Shown piece after piece: positions 6,438 to 13,594 of a stretch of 42,295 bases of DNA. This DNA is from Candidatus Kappaea frigidicola (GTDB lineage Bacteria > Omnitrophota > Gorgyraeia > JAGLLT01): NCBI GenBank assembly GCA_030765555.1, contig JAVCCI010000027.1, forward strand, positions 1 to 42,295. Direction: 5' to 3'. The translations under genes were made by a program, and so were the position numbers. Positions within the stretch are counted from its first letter, which is position 1; the number at the start of each line of letters is the position of its first letter. A model generated the notes under the pieces. That model was not told where the DNA came from. It saw only the letters and a program-made list of their open reading frames with translations, and searched no databases.

Positions 6438-6806
6438 ATGCCTAAAGTAAAACATGCGCCTGCATCAAAGAAAAGAAAAAAGCGGGTGCTAAAGGCGGTA
6501 AAGGGTGCTAGAGGCGGGCGTAGTAAGCTTATCATAAGCGCCAAAGAAACTCTTAATAGAGCGCTTGCCTATGCATATAGGGATCGTAAGGTTAAGAAGA
6601 GGGAATATAGAACTCTCTGGATAACTAGAATTACAGCAGCTTGCAAGTTGCATGCTATAGGTTATTCAAAATTTATTAATGGATTAACTAAGGTCAAGAT
6701 TGTTTTGAATAGGAAAATGTTGGCTGAAGTTGCTGCAACTGATGACAACGCTTTTTCAAAACTAGTAAAATTAGTTAAAGAATCAGGATTAAAAAAGCAG
6801 GATTAA
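6438..6806 (+). CDS. rplT: 50S ribosomal protein bL20
   Basis: This 122-residue protein carries bL20 features: a very basic N-terminal helix (KKRKKRVLKAVKGARGGRSK), AYAYRDRKVKKREYRTLWITRI and ACKLHAIGYSKFINGL. bL20 binds 23S rRNA early in 50S assembly and represses this operon in several bacteria. AAGGAGG precedes the start. The last codons (KKQD-stop) are written in the start of a repeat element (CAGGATTAAGGATTAAG), which supplies the stop codon, so the original C-terminus may have been slightly altered. Confidence 0.97.
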   Translation: MPKVKHAPASKKRKKRVLKAVKGARGGRSKLIISAKETLNRALAYAYRDRKVKKREYRTLWITRITAACKLHAIGYSKFINGLTKVKIVLNRKMLAEVAATDDNAFSKLVKLVKESGLKKQD

Positions 6807-7092
6807 GGATTAAGACGCTCACGATTGACGAATTGTTAGTGAGCTTAAAGGATTAAGTAAAAAGCAAAATCAAGTGAAATATAGGATTAAGAAAATAAAT
6901 GAAAACTTTTAAGGATCTTATTATATTAAGTAATGATTTAAATTATCTGGATGAAGCTGCAAGTGATAAAGTAAATAGCATGTGTGAGGAAATAGGAAAA
7001 ATGCTTTATGGTTTACAGAATAAGCTTAATCCTTAGAGCGAATAAAATGAGCGTCTTAATTCTTAGAGTGAGCGAATGCGAACGTCTTGATA
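6800..7092 (+). repeat. Dispersed intergenic repeat element, copy 3 (contains an S23-like remnant)
   Basis: The element starts at the rplT stop with GATTAAGGATTAAGACGCTC, has the GCTCAC..GTGAGC hairpin segment (6817-6844), GGATTAAG, then the 45-codon remnant at 6899-7036. It ends with two versions of the 3' end: TTAGAGCGAATAAAATGAGC/GTCTTAAT, then TTAGAGTGAGCGAATGCGAA/CGTCTTGATA. TGAGCGTCTTAAT (7048-7060) is the reverse complement of 6809-6821. Apart from the remnant, the 336 bases between rplT and the next gene hold no coding sequence. Confidence 0.75.
6899..7036 (+). pseudogene. Remnant of a four-helix-bundle (S23 / 23S rRNA intervening-sequence) protein
   Basis: This 45-codon frame encodes DLIILSNDLNYLDEAASDKV followed by CEEIGKMLYGLQNKLNP. 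It resembles the last third of S23/four-helix-bundle proteins, where LIIAxDLgYLDE and a final ML(Y/G)GL segment are typical. Such proteins are usually about 115-130 residues, so the first 70-80 residues are missing. No good ribosome site is seen. The stop codon lies in the conserved 3' end of the repeat element. I read it as a decayed gene carried by the element. The family assignment is from memory of the C-terminal pattern and is moderately sure. Confidence 0.55.
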
Positions 7093-7115
7093 GTTAATTA
7101 TTTAAAGTATCTAAT
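7087..7115 (+). promoter_or_regulatory. Promoter for the coiled-coil protein-pheS segment
   Basis: TTGATA (7087-7092), a 17-base spacer and TCTAAT (7110-7115) form a good promoter. The -35 box falls in the last bases of the repeat element (GCGAACGTCTTGATA), so the element may supply part of the promoter. Confidence 0.55.
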
Positions 7116-7142
7116 AGGTATAATATATAAGGAGGTAGAACT

Positions 7143-7451
7143 ATGAATAAAGCTATAATAATGGCAAAAATCAAAAGACAGCAAGCAGAATTAGGTGAAA
7201 TCATAGCTGAAATCAGCAAAGATAGAAGGTTGAATAATATTTTGCGTGTGTTAGAGGTAAGGTATAGGGAAACAGAGCAGCTTTTAGATGCTATGGGTGA
7301 TAAGAGTTATATTCCAAAAGGTATTGAGGACTTAGATGCTCTTGATGAAATTAAAATAACAGAAAAGAAAATCGGTAAGATTAAAACCAGCATTAAGAAA
7401 ATGAAGCAACTGGACAAAGAAAAGAAGAAAATAGAAAAGAAGCTGAAATAA
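7143..7451 (+). CDS. Small coiled-coil protein of unknown function
   Basis: I do not recognise this 102-residue protein. It is rich in Lys and Glu and predicted by eye to be helical. Residues 1-55 look like an amphipathic helix pair (RQQAELGEIIAEISKDRRL.. and VLEVRYRETEQLLDAM). A short Gly/Pro-containing turn (GDKSYIPKGIEDLDAL) follows, then a strongly charged coiled coil ending KEKKKIEKKLK. There is no signal peptide or membrane segment. GGAGG lies seven bases before the ATG, so it is probably well translated. It ends four bases before pheS and is likely co-transcribed with it, but that does not show a role in tRNA charging. Confidence 0.75.
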   Translation: MNKAIIMAKIKRQQAELGEIIAEISKDRRLNNILRVLEVRYRETEQLLDAMGDKSYIPKGIEDLDALDEIKITEKKIGKIKTSIKKMKQLDKEKKKIEKKLK

Positions 7452-7455
7452 TTTT

Positions 7456-8460
7456 ATGCTTAAGGAGATAAAAGAATTACAGAAAGCTGCTTTTTCTGAG
7501 CTTGATAAAGCTCAATGCTTAAAAGATATAGAAAAAATAAGAATAAAATATTTAGGAAGAAAGAGTAAGCTTAGTCAAATTTTAAAAGGCCTCAAAGACT
7601 TAACGGCTGAACAAAAAGCAGACGTTGGTAAAGCTGCTAATGTTTTAAAGCAGAAGATTAATAAGGAAATTGAGGCCAATATAAGTGCATCTAATGAATC
7701 TAGCTTAGGAGCTAATATTGATGTTACAACCCCAGGCATTAAAAATGCATGTGGTCATCTGCACCCAATTACGAAAACTATATATGAAATATGTGATGTT
7801 TTTGTGTCCTTAGGCTTCAATGTGGTAGAGGGGCCCGAAGCAGAGAAAGAGCGTTATAATTTTGAAGCGCTGAATATTCCTCTTGATCATCCAGCTAGAG
7901 ATGCTTTTGATACATTTTATATTAAAGATGATCTTCTCTTGCGTTCGCATACTTCCCCTGTTCAAGCTAGAGTAATGGAAAAAGAGTCACCTCCTCTTGC
8001 TATCATTGTACCCGGCAAGGTCTACAGGCCGGATGCTGTAGATGCCACCCATTCGTTTATGTTCCATCAAGTAGAAGGCCTCTTAGTGGATAAGAATATA
8101 ACTTTTTCAGATTTAAAAGGAACTCTTTCTGTTTTTGCTAGAAAGATGTTTGGTAAGGATGTTAAAGTAAGATTTCGACCTCATTTCTTTCCATTTACAG
8201 AACCAAGTGCCGATTTAGATGTTTCCTGTTTTGTATGTAATCAGAAAGGTTGCCGTGTTTGTTCTAATACCGGGTGGCTTGAAATAGGTGGTGCTGGTAT
8301 GGTTGATCCAGAGGTTTTTAAAGTTGTAAAGTATGATTATAATGAGTTTAGTGGATTTGCTTTTGGTATGGGTGTGGAAAGAATAGCTATGTTGAAATAT
8401 GGTGTAAATGATATTAGATTATTTTTTGAAAATGATTACAGATTTTTAAAACAATTTTAA
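7456..8460 (+). CDS. pheS: Phenylalanine-tRNA ligase alpha subunit
   Basis: This 334-residue class II synthetase subunit pairs with PheT to charge tRNA-Phe. Residues 1-85 form the N-terminal coiled coil, including KYLGRKSKLSQILKGL. The catalytic core follows: HPITKTIYEI, FNVVEGPEAE (motif 1 region), LLRSHTSPVQARVM, FHQVEGLLVD (motif 2 region), RPHFFPFTEPSADLDV, a CxxCxxxxCxxC knuckle (CFVCNQKGCRVC), and GFAFGMGVERIAMLKYGVNDIR (motif 3). The length is normal. It starts four bases after the coiled-coil gene with a weak ribosome site, suggesting translational coupling. A 242-base repeat-bearing gap separates it from pheT, which is unusual for this pair. Confidence 0.97.
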   Translation: MLKEIKELQKAAFSELDKAQCLKDIEKIRIKYLGRKSKLSQILKGLKDLTAEQKADVGKAANVLKQKINKEIEANISASNESSLGANIDVTTPGIKNACGHLHPITKTIYEICDVFVSLGFNVVEGPEAEKERYNFEALNIPLDHPARDAFDTFYIKDDLLLRSHTSPVQARVMEKESPPLAIIVPGKVYRPDAVDATHSFMFHQVEGLLVDKNITFSDLKGTLSVFARKMFGKDVKVRFRPHFFPFTEPSADLDVSCFVCNQKGCRVCSNTGWLEIGGAGMVDPEVFKVVKYDYNEFSGFAFGMGVERIAMLKYGVNDIRLFFENDYRFLKQF

Positions 8461-8597
8461 ATGAAGACGCAATTTATGGAATGTAATAAACATAAACTGC
8501 TTGTCTGAATTTACCTCGCATTCAGAAATTGGGTGTAGTGGCAAATGAAGACGCAATTTATGGAATGTAATAAACATAAATTGTATATCTGAATTTA
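8459..8597 (+). repeat. Direct repeat pair in the pheS-pheT gap
   Basis: Two copies of a 55-base unit start at 8459 and 8543 (period 84). Both carry AAATGAAGACGCAATTTATG and GAATGTAATAAACATAAA, and both continue to TCTGAATTTA. The first copy begins at the pheS stop codon. The reverse-strand ORF over them is only the repeat read backwards. Confidence 0.85.
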
Positions 8598-8639
8598 TCC
8601 CGAAAAGTGTGCTTCTTTGAGGGAATCTATAATCGGGAT
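8597..8639 (+). repeat. ATCCCGA/TCGGGAT hairpin repeat, copy 1
   Basis: ATCCCGA (8597-8603) and TCGGGAT (8633-8639) enclose AAAGTGTGCTTCTTTGAGGG. A clearly related copy lies at 30539-30580 between lptB and hpf, with the shared GTGCTTCT-TGAGG core. Confidence 0.75.
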
Positions 8640-8669
8640 GTATGTTTTTTTGTATAGTTTTATAATTAT

Positions 8670-8692
8670 TTATTAAGTTATTCACTTAATAA
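8670..8692 (+). promoter_or_regulatory. Hairpin abutting the pheT ribosome site
   Basis: TTATTAAGT and ACTTAATAA form a perfect nine-base stem with a five-base loop (TATTC). The 3' arm ends at the AAGGAAC ribosome site of pheT, so it could affect translation start. No T run follows, so it is not a standard terminator. Confidence 0.4.
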
Positions 8693-8702
8693 GGAACTCA
8701 AA

Positions 8703-10772
8703 ATGCTAATAAGTTATAATTGGTTAAAAGATTTTACGAATATTAAGGATAGTCCTGAAAGACTTGCCCATATGCTTACTATGGCTGGAATAGAAGTGAG
8801 TTCACTTGAAAAAATAAATGACGATTTCATTTTTGATGCAGAAATTACGCCAAACAGACCAGATTTATTATGCACAAAAGGAATTGCCAGAGAAGCCGCT
8901 TGTTTAATGCATAGTGAGTTTAATGATCCTTTTAGTTTTAGCGTAGAAGACAGGCCTTCTGGCAGTAGTATTGATCTTGAAATTAGACAAAAAGAAGTTT
9001 GCTCTAGGTATAGTGCAACTCTTATTAAAGATATTCAGGTTAAGGTATCGGATGAAAAAATTACAAGACGTCTTTCGGCGCTAGGTTTGAGGCCAGTCAA
9101 CAGCATTGTTGATATAACTAATTACTTTCTTTTGGGCTGGGGTCAGCCTATGCACGCCTTTGATTATGATAAAATAGAGGGTCATAAAATCATTGTTCGT
9201 TATGCTAGGAAAGGCGAAAAGCTTTTAGCTTTAGATGGAAAAGAGTATGAATTAGATGAAACTATATTAATTATTGCCGACGCAAAAAAACCCATTGCAA
9301 TTGCTGGGGTAATAGGGGGCGTCAATACAGAAATTGGTTTGGAAACAAAAAATGTGTTATTGGAATGTGCTAGCTTTGACTCTATTCAAATAAGAAAGGC
9401 CGCGCGAAAATTAGGAATTTCAACTGATTCATCATATAGATTTGAAAGAGGTGTTCCCATTGCCTCTGTGGGTGAAATATCTCTGGCGGCTGCATCTTTC
9501 ATTCAGCAAAAAGCTGGTGGTAAAATCACCGATAATATAGACATATCTAGTCTTGAGTCAGAAAAAATTACCTGCACTTTAAGGCTTTCTGAGATTGAAA
9601 GAATTTTGGGAATTGTCATTTTGCAGGATGATGTTAAGAGAATTTTAGTTTCACTTGGCTTTGCCATAGAAAATGAGACTCAAGGTTCTATGGATGTTAC
9701 CTCACCCTATTTTAGGGAAGATGCTAAGCGAGAGATAGATTTAATAGAAGAAATTGCACGTATATATGGATACGATAAAATGCCATCAACAATTGCTAAG
9801 GTGAGCAGCAGAGAGATTAGCAAATATAAATCATTATCAGGGATAATTGATGAAACAACAAGATTTACAATTAAGAAAAAAATTTGCCAGGCATTATGTG
9901 CTTGTGGCTTAAATGAAGTAATTACTTATAGCATGATTAGTGATAAGGAATCAGCTGTTTTTAGTTATAAATCTGATGAAATTGTTAAGCTTCAAAAGGC
10001 TCTAAGTAGCCAGCAGGAAGTAATGCGACCAACTCTTTTAAGTGGCCTTATGCAGGCGTTAAGCTGGAATATTAATAGGCAAATGGATGATATTGGTGTT
10101 TTTGAATTAGGGGATGTATTTGTAAATCAAAATCATAAATTTTCTGAAAAATTAAATGTAGCTTTTGGTTTATGTGGTAAGAAATATATAAGTGATTGGA
10201 AGCACAAACCCAAAGAAGTTGATTTTTATGATTTAAAAGGTATTCTTGAAAATTTATTTGAAACCTTAGGTATTGAGGAAGTTAAATTTTTAGAATGCAA
10301 AGATTCATATTTTTTAAAAGGTGAGAGGGCTAAAGTTAGTTATAAAAATAAAATTATTGCTAAATTTGGCAAACTTACCAAGGAAGTTGTTTCTATATAT
10401 GATGTTGATAAAGATGTTTATGTAGCTGAAGTATATTTAGAAGATATACTTGGCGATGTATGTTTAGAAAAGAAATTTGAACCTATAGCAAAATTTCCAG
10501 CTGTCATTAGAGACTTAGCCGTAATTGTAAAAACTGGTTTGTCGACGAAAGAAATTATTGATGAGATTAAGAAGACGGGCAAGCATCTCATTAAAGAGGT
10601 TAGTTTATTTGATGTTTATGAAGGCAAGCAGATACCTGCTGGGTATTTAAGCTTGGCTTTTTCTATTAAATATCAGGCTGAAGACAGAACTTTAGTTGAT
10701 GAAGAAGTTGACGAAATTCAAACTCAGATTCAAAAAGTTTTAGTTGAAAATCTTAAGGCTCAAATTAGGTAG
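8703..10772 (+). CDS. pheT: Phenylalanine-tRNA ligase beta subunit lacking the tRNA-binding OB domain
   Basis: This 689-residue beta subunit is about 100 residues shorter than the usual bacterial form. The N-terminus MLISYNWLKDF..LTMAGIEV is canonical, but it runs directly into DDFIFDAEITPNRPDLL. The EMAP-II-like tRNA-binding OB domain that normally sits between these two segments (about residues 40-150) is absent. The B3/B4 editing region is present (ALGLRPVNSIVDITNYFLL, GQPMHAFDYDKI, IAIAGVIGG), followed by STDSSYRFERGV and the catalytic-like B6/B7 part. The FDX-ACB anticodon domain closes the protein (KFPAVIRDLAVIVK..LFDVYEGKQIPAGYLSLAFS). The loss looks clean, with no frameshift, so it is probably functional. 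Confidence 0.96.
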   Translation: MLISYNWLKDFTNIKDSPERLAHMLTMAGIEVSSLEKINDDFIFDAEITPNRPDLLCTKGIAREAACLMHSEFNDPFSFSVEDRPSGSSIDLEIRQKEVCSRYSATLIKDIQVKVSDEKITRRLSALGLRPVNSIVDITNYFLLGWGQPMHAFDYDKIEGHKIIVRYARKGEKLLALDGKEYELDETILIIADAKKPIAIAGVIGGVNTEIGLETKNVLLECASFDSIQIRKAARKLGISTDSSYRFERGVPIASVGEISLAAASFIQQKAGGKITDNIDISSLESEKITCTLRLSEIERILGIVILQDDVKRILVSLGFAIENETQGSMDVTSPYFREDAKREIDLIEEIARIYGYDKMPSTIAKVSSREISKYKSLSGIIDETTRFTIKKKICQALCACGLNEVITYSMISDKESAVFSYKSDEIVKLQKALSSQQEVMRPTLLSGLMQALSWNINRQMDDIGVFELGDVFVNQNHKFSEKLNVAFGLCGKKYISDWKHKPKEVDFYDLKGILENLFETLGIEEVKFLECKDSYFLKGERAKVSYKNKIIAKFGKLTKEVVSIYDVDKDVYVAEVYLEDILGDVCLEKKFEPIAKFPAVIRDLAVIVKTGLSTKEIIDEIKKTGKHLIKEVSLFDVYEGKQIPAGYLSLAFSIKYQAEDRTLVDEEVDEIQTQIQKVLVENLKAQIR

Positions 10773-10782
10773 AGCGCCCATC

Positions 10783-10811
10783 TTGATTTTGAACATTCGA
10801 TATGATATCAT
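10783..10811 (+). promoter_or_regulatory. Promoter of the 6S RNA gene
   Basis: TTGATT (10783-10788), a 17-base spacer and TATCAT (10806-10811) place the transcription start near 10818, a few bases before the closing stem of 6S RNA. Confidence 0.65.
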
Positions 10812-10817
10812 TTAAGC

Positions 10818-10986
10818 AGGAAAACAATTCCCTGCCTTGTGCGTGAAGGGCGCATAGGTTTGAGCCAACACCATTTTAAGGGGAACCTAACTTCATGATG
10901 CCTGAGGGCAGAATGAGAGGGTGCCCACTTAGTAGATTGGGTTCAAAACTATCACTTTCTCACGGCTATGGCGGGGATTTTTTTAT
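10818..10986 (+). ncRNA. ssrS: 6S RNA
   Basis: The 217-base gap between pheT and rarA folds by eye into the 6S RNA shape. The outer stem pairs ATTCCCTGCC (from 10827) with GGCGGGGAT (to 10978), with GCC..CGTGA/TCACG..GGC further in. A central bubble follows. Then GTTTGAGCC pairs with GGGTTCAAAAC, CACC with GGGTG, and a terminal hairpin closes. A T run ends the transcript. TTTGAGCCAACACC and GGGTTCAA match 6S sequences I recall from other phyla. 6S RNA mimics an open promoter and sequesters housekeeping RNA polymerase in stationary phase. Its position upstream of rarA is also seen in Bacillus. The ends are estimated from the promoter and T run. Confidence 0.9.
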
Positions 10987-10989
10987 ATT

Positions 10990-12384
10990 ATGGACCTTTT
11001 TAAACAAACTACAATAAATAATAATTCCTCTGATCCACACATTCCTTTGGCAAACAGGATGAAACCTACTTGCCTGAAAGATTTTGTTAATCAAAAGCAT
11101 ATTCTAGCAGAAGGCAAACCACTTTTCAGAGCTATTAAGGCTGATAGATTGTCATCACTCATTTTTTATGGTCCTCCAGGGGTTGGCAAAACCGCTCTAG
11201 CTTATATTATCAATCATGAAACTAAAGCTTATTTTCATCGCTTAAATGCTGCTATCTCATCTGTAAAAGAGTTAAAAGAAGTTATCATGGTGGCTAGAAA
11301 GAGAAAAAGAAATGATGGCCAGCGAACTACTGTATTTATTGATGAAATTCACCGTTTTAATAAAGCTCAACAAGATGTTCTATTGCCCGATATTGAGGAG
11401 GGCAACATAGTTCTTATTGGTGCTACTACTTATAACCCCTTTTTTAGCATAATACCTCCTTTATTATCAAGGTCAGAAATTTATGAGCTAAAACCCTTGA
11501 AAGAAAATGACATAGAATTAATAATAGAAAGAGCCATAGAAAATAAAGAAAGAGGTTTGGGTAATTTAAAAGTAAATCTTGATTCTGAAGCTAAAAGAAT
11601 TATTATGAAAGTCTCCGATGGAGACGCTAGAAGGGCTTTAAATATACTTGAAGTGGCAGCGTTAACTACTCCGGCTGATAAGAAAGGTGTTATTAATATT
11701 ACTCGTAGAGTTGCTGAAGAGTGTATAGGTAAAAAGATTGTGCTTTATGATAAAAAAGGCGATTCTCATTATGATACAATTTCTGCATTTATTAAAAGTA
11801 TGCGTGGTTCTGATCCCGATGCCGTTGTTTACTGGTTAGCAAAAATGATTTATGCCGGGGAAGATATCAGATTTATAGCTCGCCGGATAGTAATTTGTGC
11901 TGCTGAAGATGTAGGCAATGCTGACCCCCAAGCATTAATTTTAGCTCAAGCAGCTATGCAGGCAGCGATGAATATAGGGCTTCCGGAAGCGCGAATTATT
12001 TTATCGCAAGCAGCTATATATGTAGCTTGTGCAGCTAAAAGTAATGCTAGTTATTTGGCTATAGATAAAGCTATTGAAGATGTATCTAATAATAAACTTC
12101 TACAAATACCAAACCACTTAAAGGGAACTGGATATAAGGGTGCTAAAAGTTTAAAAAGAGGAGAGGGCTATGTTTATCCTCATAGCGAACCTCAGGCGGG
12201 AGTTGATCAAGAGTACTTACCTTGTAAGAATAGATACTATTTTCCTAAAAATAGCGGCTTTGAGAAGATTTTTGTTAAAATATTAGAAGAAAAGGAACGA
12301 ATAATTAAACATCTATCTAAAAATGATCAAGGTGTGAATTATGAAGTTCGTAAAGAAAATAAGGAGCTAAAAGATAAACTGTAA
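10990..12384 (+). CDS. rarA: RarA (MgsA) replication-associated recombination AAA+ ATPase
   Basis: This 464-residue protein matches RarA. It is a clamp-loader-like AAA+ ATPase acting at stalled replication forks, possibly displacing DNA ends at SSB-coated gaps. Visible motifs are IPLANRMKPTCLKDFVNQKH near the start, Walker A FYGPPGVGKTALA, Walker B VFIDEIHRFNKAQQD, sensor 1 LIGATTYNPFF, and the arginine-finger region LLSRSEIYEL. SDGDARRALNILE is sensor 2. The C-terminal tetramerisation region includes SAFIKSMRGSDPDAVVYWLAKM and LPCKNRYYFPKNSGFE. It starts four bases after the 6S T run and has no obvious ribosome site, so its expression may depend on read-through from the 6S promoter. Confidence 0.95.
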   Translation: MDLFKQTTINNNSSDPHIPLANRMKPTCLKDFVNQKHILAEGKPLFRAIKADRLSSLIFYGPPGVGKTALAYIINHETKAYFHRLNAAISSVKELKEVIMVARKRKRNDGQRTTVFIDEIHRFNKAQQDVLLPDIEEGNIVLIGATTYNPFFSIIPPLLSRSEIYELKPLKENDIELIIERAIENKERGLGNLKVNLDSEAKRIIMKVSDGDARRALNILEVAALTTPADKKGVINITRRVAEECIGKKIVLYDKKGDSHYDTISAFIKSMRGSDPDAVVYWLAKMIYAGEDIRFIARRIVICAAEDVGNADPQALILAQAAMQAAMNIGLPEARIILSQAAIYVACAAKSNASYLAIDKAIEDVSNNKLLQIPNHLKGTGYKGAKSLKRGEGYVYPHSEPQAGVDQEYLPCKNRYYFPKNSGFEKIFVKILEEKERIIKHLSKNDQGVNYEVRKENKELKDKL

Positions 12385-12441
12385 AGCTATAAAGTATTTT
12401 TTCTCTAAATACTTTATATAATTTAAAAAATATAAATACTA

Positions 12442-12470
12442 TTGATATATTAACAACCTTAAGTTATAAT
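12442..12470 (+). promoter_or_regulatory. Near-consensus sigma70-type promoter before lpxK
   Basis: TTGATA (12442-12447), exactly 17 bases, and TATAAT (12465-12470) predict a start near 12477. A terminator follows only about 30 bases later, so most transcripts may be very short or subject to attenuation before the LPS operon. Confidence 0.8.
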
Positions 12471-12504
12471 TATATAGACAAGTAATAAATAAAATAATTA
12501 GATA

Positions 12505-12530
12505 AAAGCCGGCAAAAAACCGGCATTTTT
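12505..12530 (+). terminator. Rho-independent terminator between promoter and lpxK
   Basis: GCCGG (12508-12512), a seven-base A-rich loop and CCGGC (12520-12524) are followed by ATTTTT. The stem is short but GC-rich in an AT-rich region. It lies downstream of the 12442 promoter and 20 bases before lpxK. Confidence 0.75.
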
Positions 12531-12550
12531 GTCAATTACGAGATTGAACA

Positions 12551-13594
12551 ATGAAACTAAAAGAATATTTATATCAAGTAACTATAAATGGCAAAAGGGG
12601 TCCTTTTGCTTTTTTAGTAAGATTATTTTTACTATTATTGTCTTGTATATATTTTGTTTTAGTTAAGGCGCTCGTTTTTATATATACTAGTGGGTTAACT
12701 TCGAGAGTCACTTGCAAAAAGAAGATAATTAGCATAGGCAATATAACAGCTGGTGGCACAGGCAAAACACCTTTTGAGATGTTTCTTGTTAATAACTTTC
12801 TTGCTCAAAAGAAAGTTGTTATAATTTCCCGTGGATACAATAATGACGAGCTTGATCTATTGCAGTATAATTTACCTAAGGTAAAGATACTTTCCGGGAG
12901 AAATAGAATACAGCTTATAGAAAAGGCTCAAAAAATATTTGATCCTGACATTATAATCTTAGACGATGGTTTTCAGCAGTGGCGTATAAAAAAAGATATT
13001 GAAATTGTACTTATAGATTCATCGAATCCTTTTTCTAATAATAAGTTATTGCCTGCTGGATTATTAAGAGAGCCTTTGAGTAGTCTTAGTAGGGCTGATA
13101 TTTTCGTTTTAACTAAGGCTGATGAATGCCCTGAAGGTTTAACTTCAATTAGGAAATTAATACAAAATATTAACCATGAAGCTTTGGTGCTTGAATGTAA
13201 CCATAAAGCTTCTGAGATATATGAGCCGATTAGTAAAAATAATTTAAATATAGAACTGCTTAAAAATAAAAAGGTGTTCACATTTTGCGCTATTGGATCT
13301 GCTGAATCTTTTAGAAGAACGCTTAAAAATTTAGAAGTAAATATAGTCGGCTATAAAGATTATCTTGATCACCATCAGTATACTAATAATGATATTGATA
13401 TTATCATCCGTGCTGCCGCTGCTTCTAAGACAGAAGTAATTATTACAACAGAAAAAGATTGGATGAGATTAGATGCTAATATGATATGGCAATTATCGAA
13501 TGGCCACAAATTTTATTTGCTTAAAATTGATATAGAGCTTATAGGTAAAAAAGAAATACTAAATGAAAAACTATCTCAGTTATTTAATCATTAA
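12551..13594 (+). CDS. lpxK: Tetraacyldisaccharide 4'-kinase (LpxK)
   Basis: This 347-residue membrane-associated kinase phosphorylates the 4' position of the lipid A disaccharide. An N-terminal membrane helix (about residues 20-50, rich in Leu/Phe/Val) precedes the P-loop SIGNITAGGTGKTPFEMFL. The conserved VISRGY follows, then IILDDGFQQWRIKKDIEIVLID, the family signature. LLPAGLLREPLSSLSRADIFVLTK and ITTEKDWMRL are also typical. It opens the long LPS operon after a promoter-terminator pair. Its last 32 bases overlap the next gene. The length is normal for the family. Confidence 0.95.
   Translation: MKLKEYLYQVTINGKRGPFAFLVRLFLLLLSCIYFVLVKALVFIYTSGLTSRVTCKKKIISIGNITAGGTGKTPFEMFLVNNFLAQKKVVIISRGYNNDELDLLQYNLPKVKILSGRNRIQLIEKAQKIFDPDIIILDDGFQQWRIKKDIEIVLIDSSNPFSNNKLLPAGLLREPLSSLSRADIFVLTKADECPEGLTSIRKLIQNINHEALVLECNHKASEIYEPISKNNLNIELLKNKKVFTFCAIGSAESFRRTLKNLEVNIVGYKDYLDHHQYTNNDIDIIIRAAAASKTEVIITTEKDWMRLDANMIWQLSNGHKFYLLKIDIELIGKKEILNEKLSQLFNH

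Noticed and set aside
8446-8685. Minus-strand 79-residue ORF
   Set aside because: It is the direct repeat pair read backwards, giving internally repeated QFMFITFHKLRLHL.
12973-13281. Minus-strand 102-residue ORF
   Set aside because: Shadow of lpxK.
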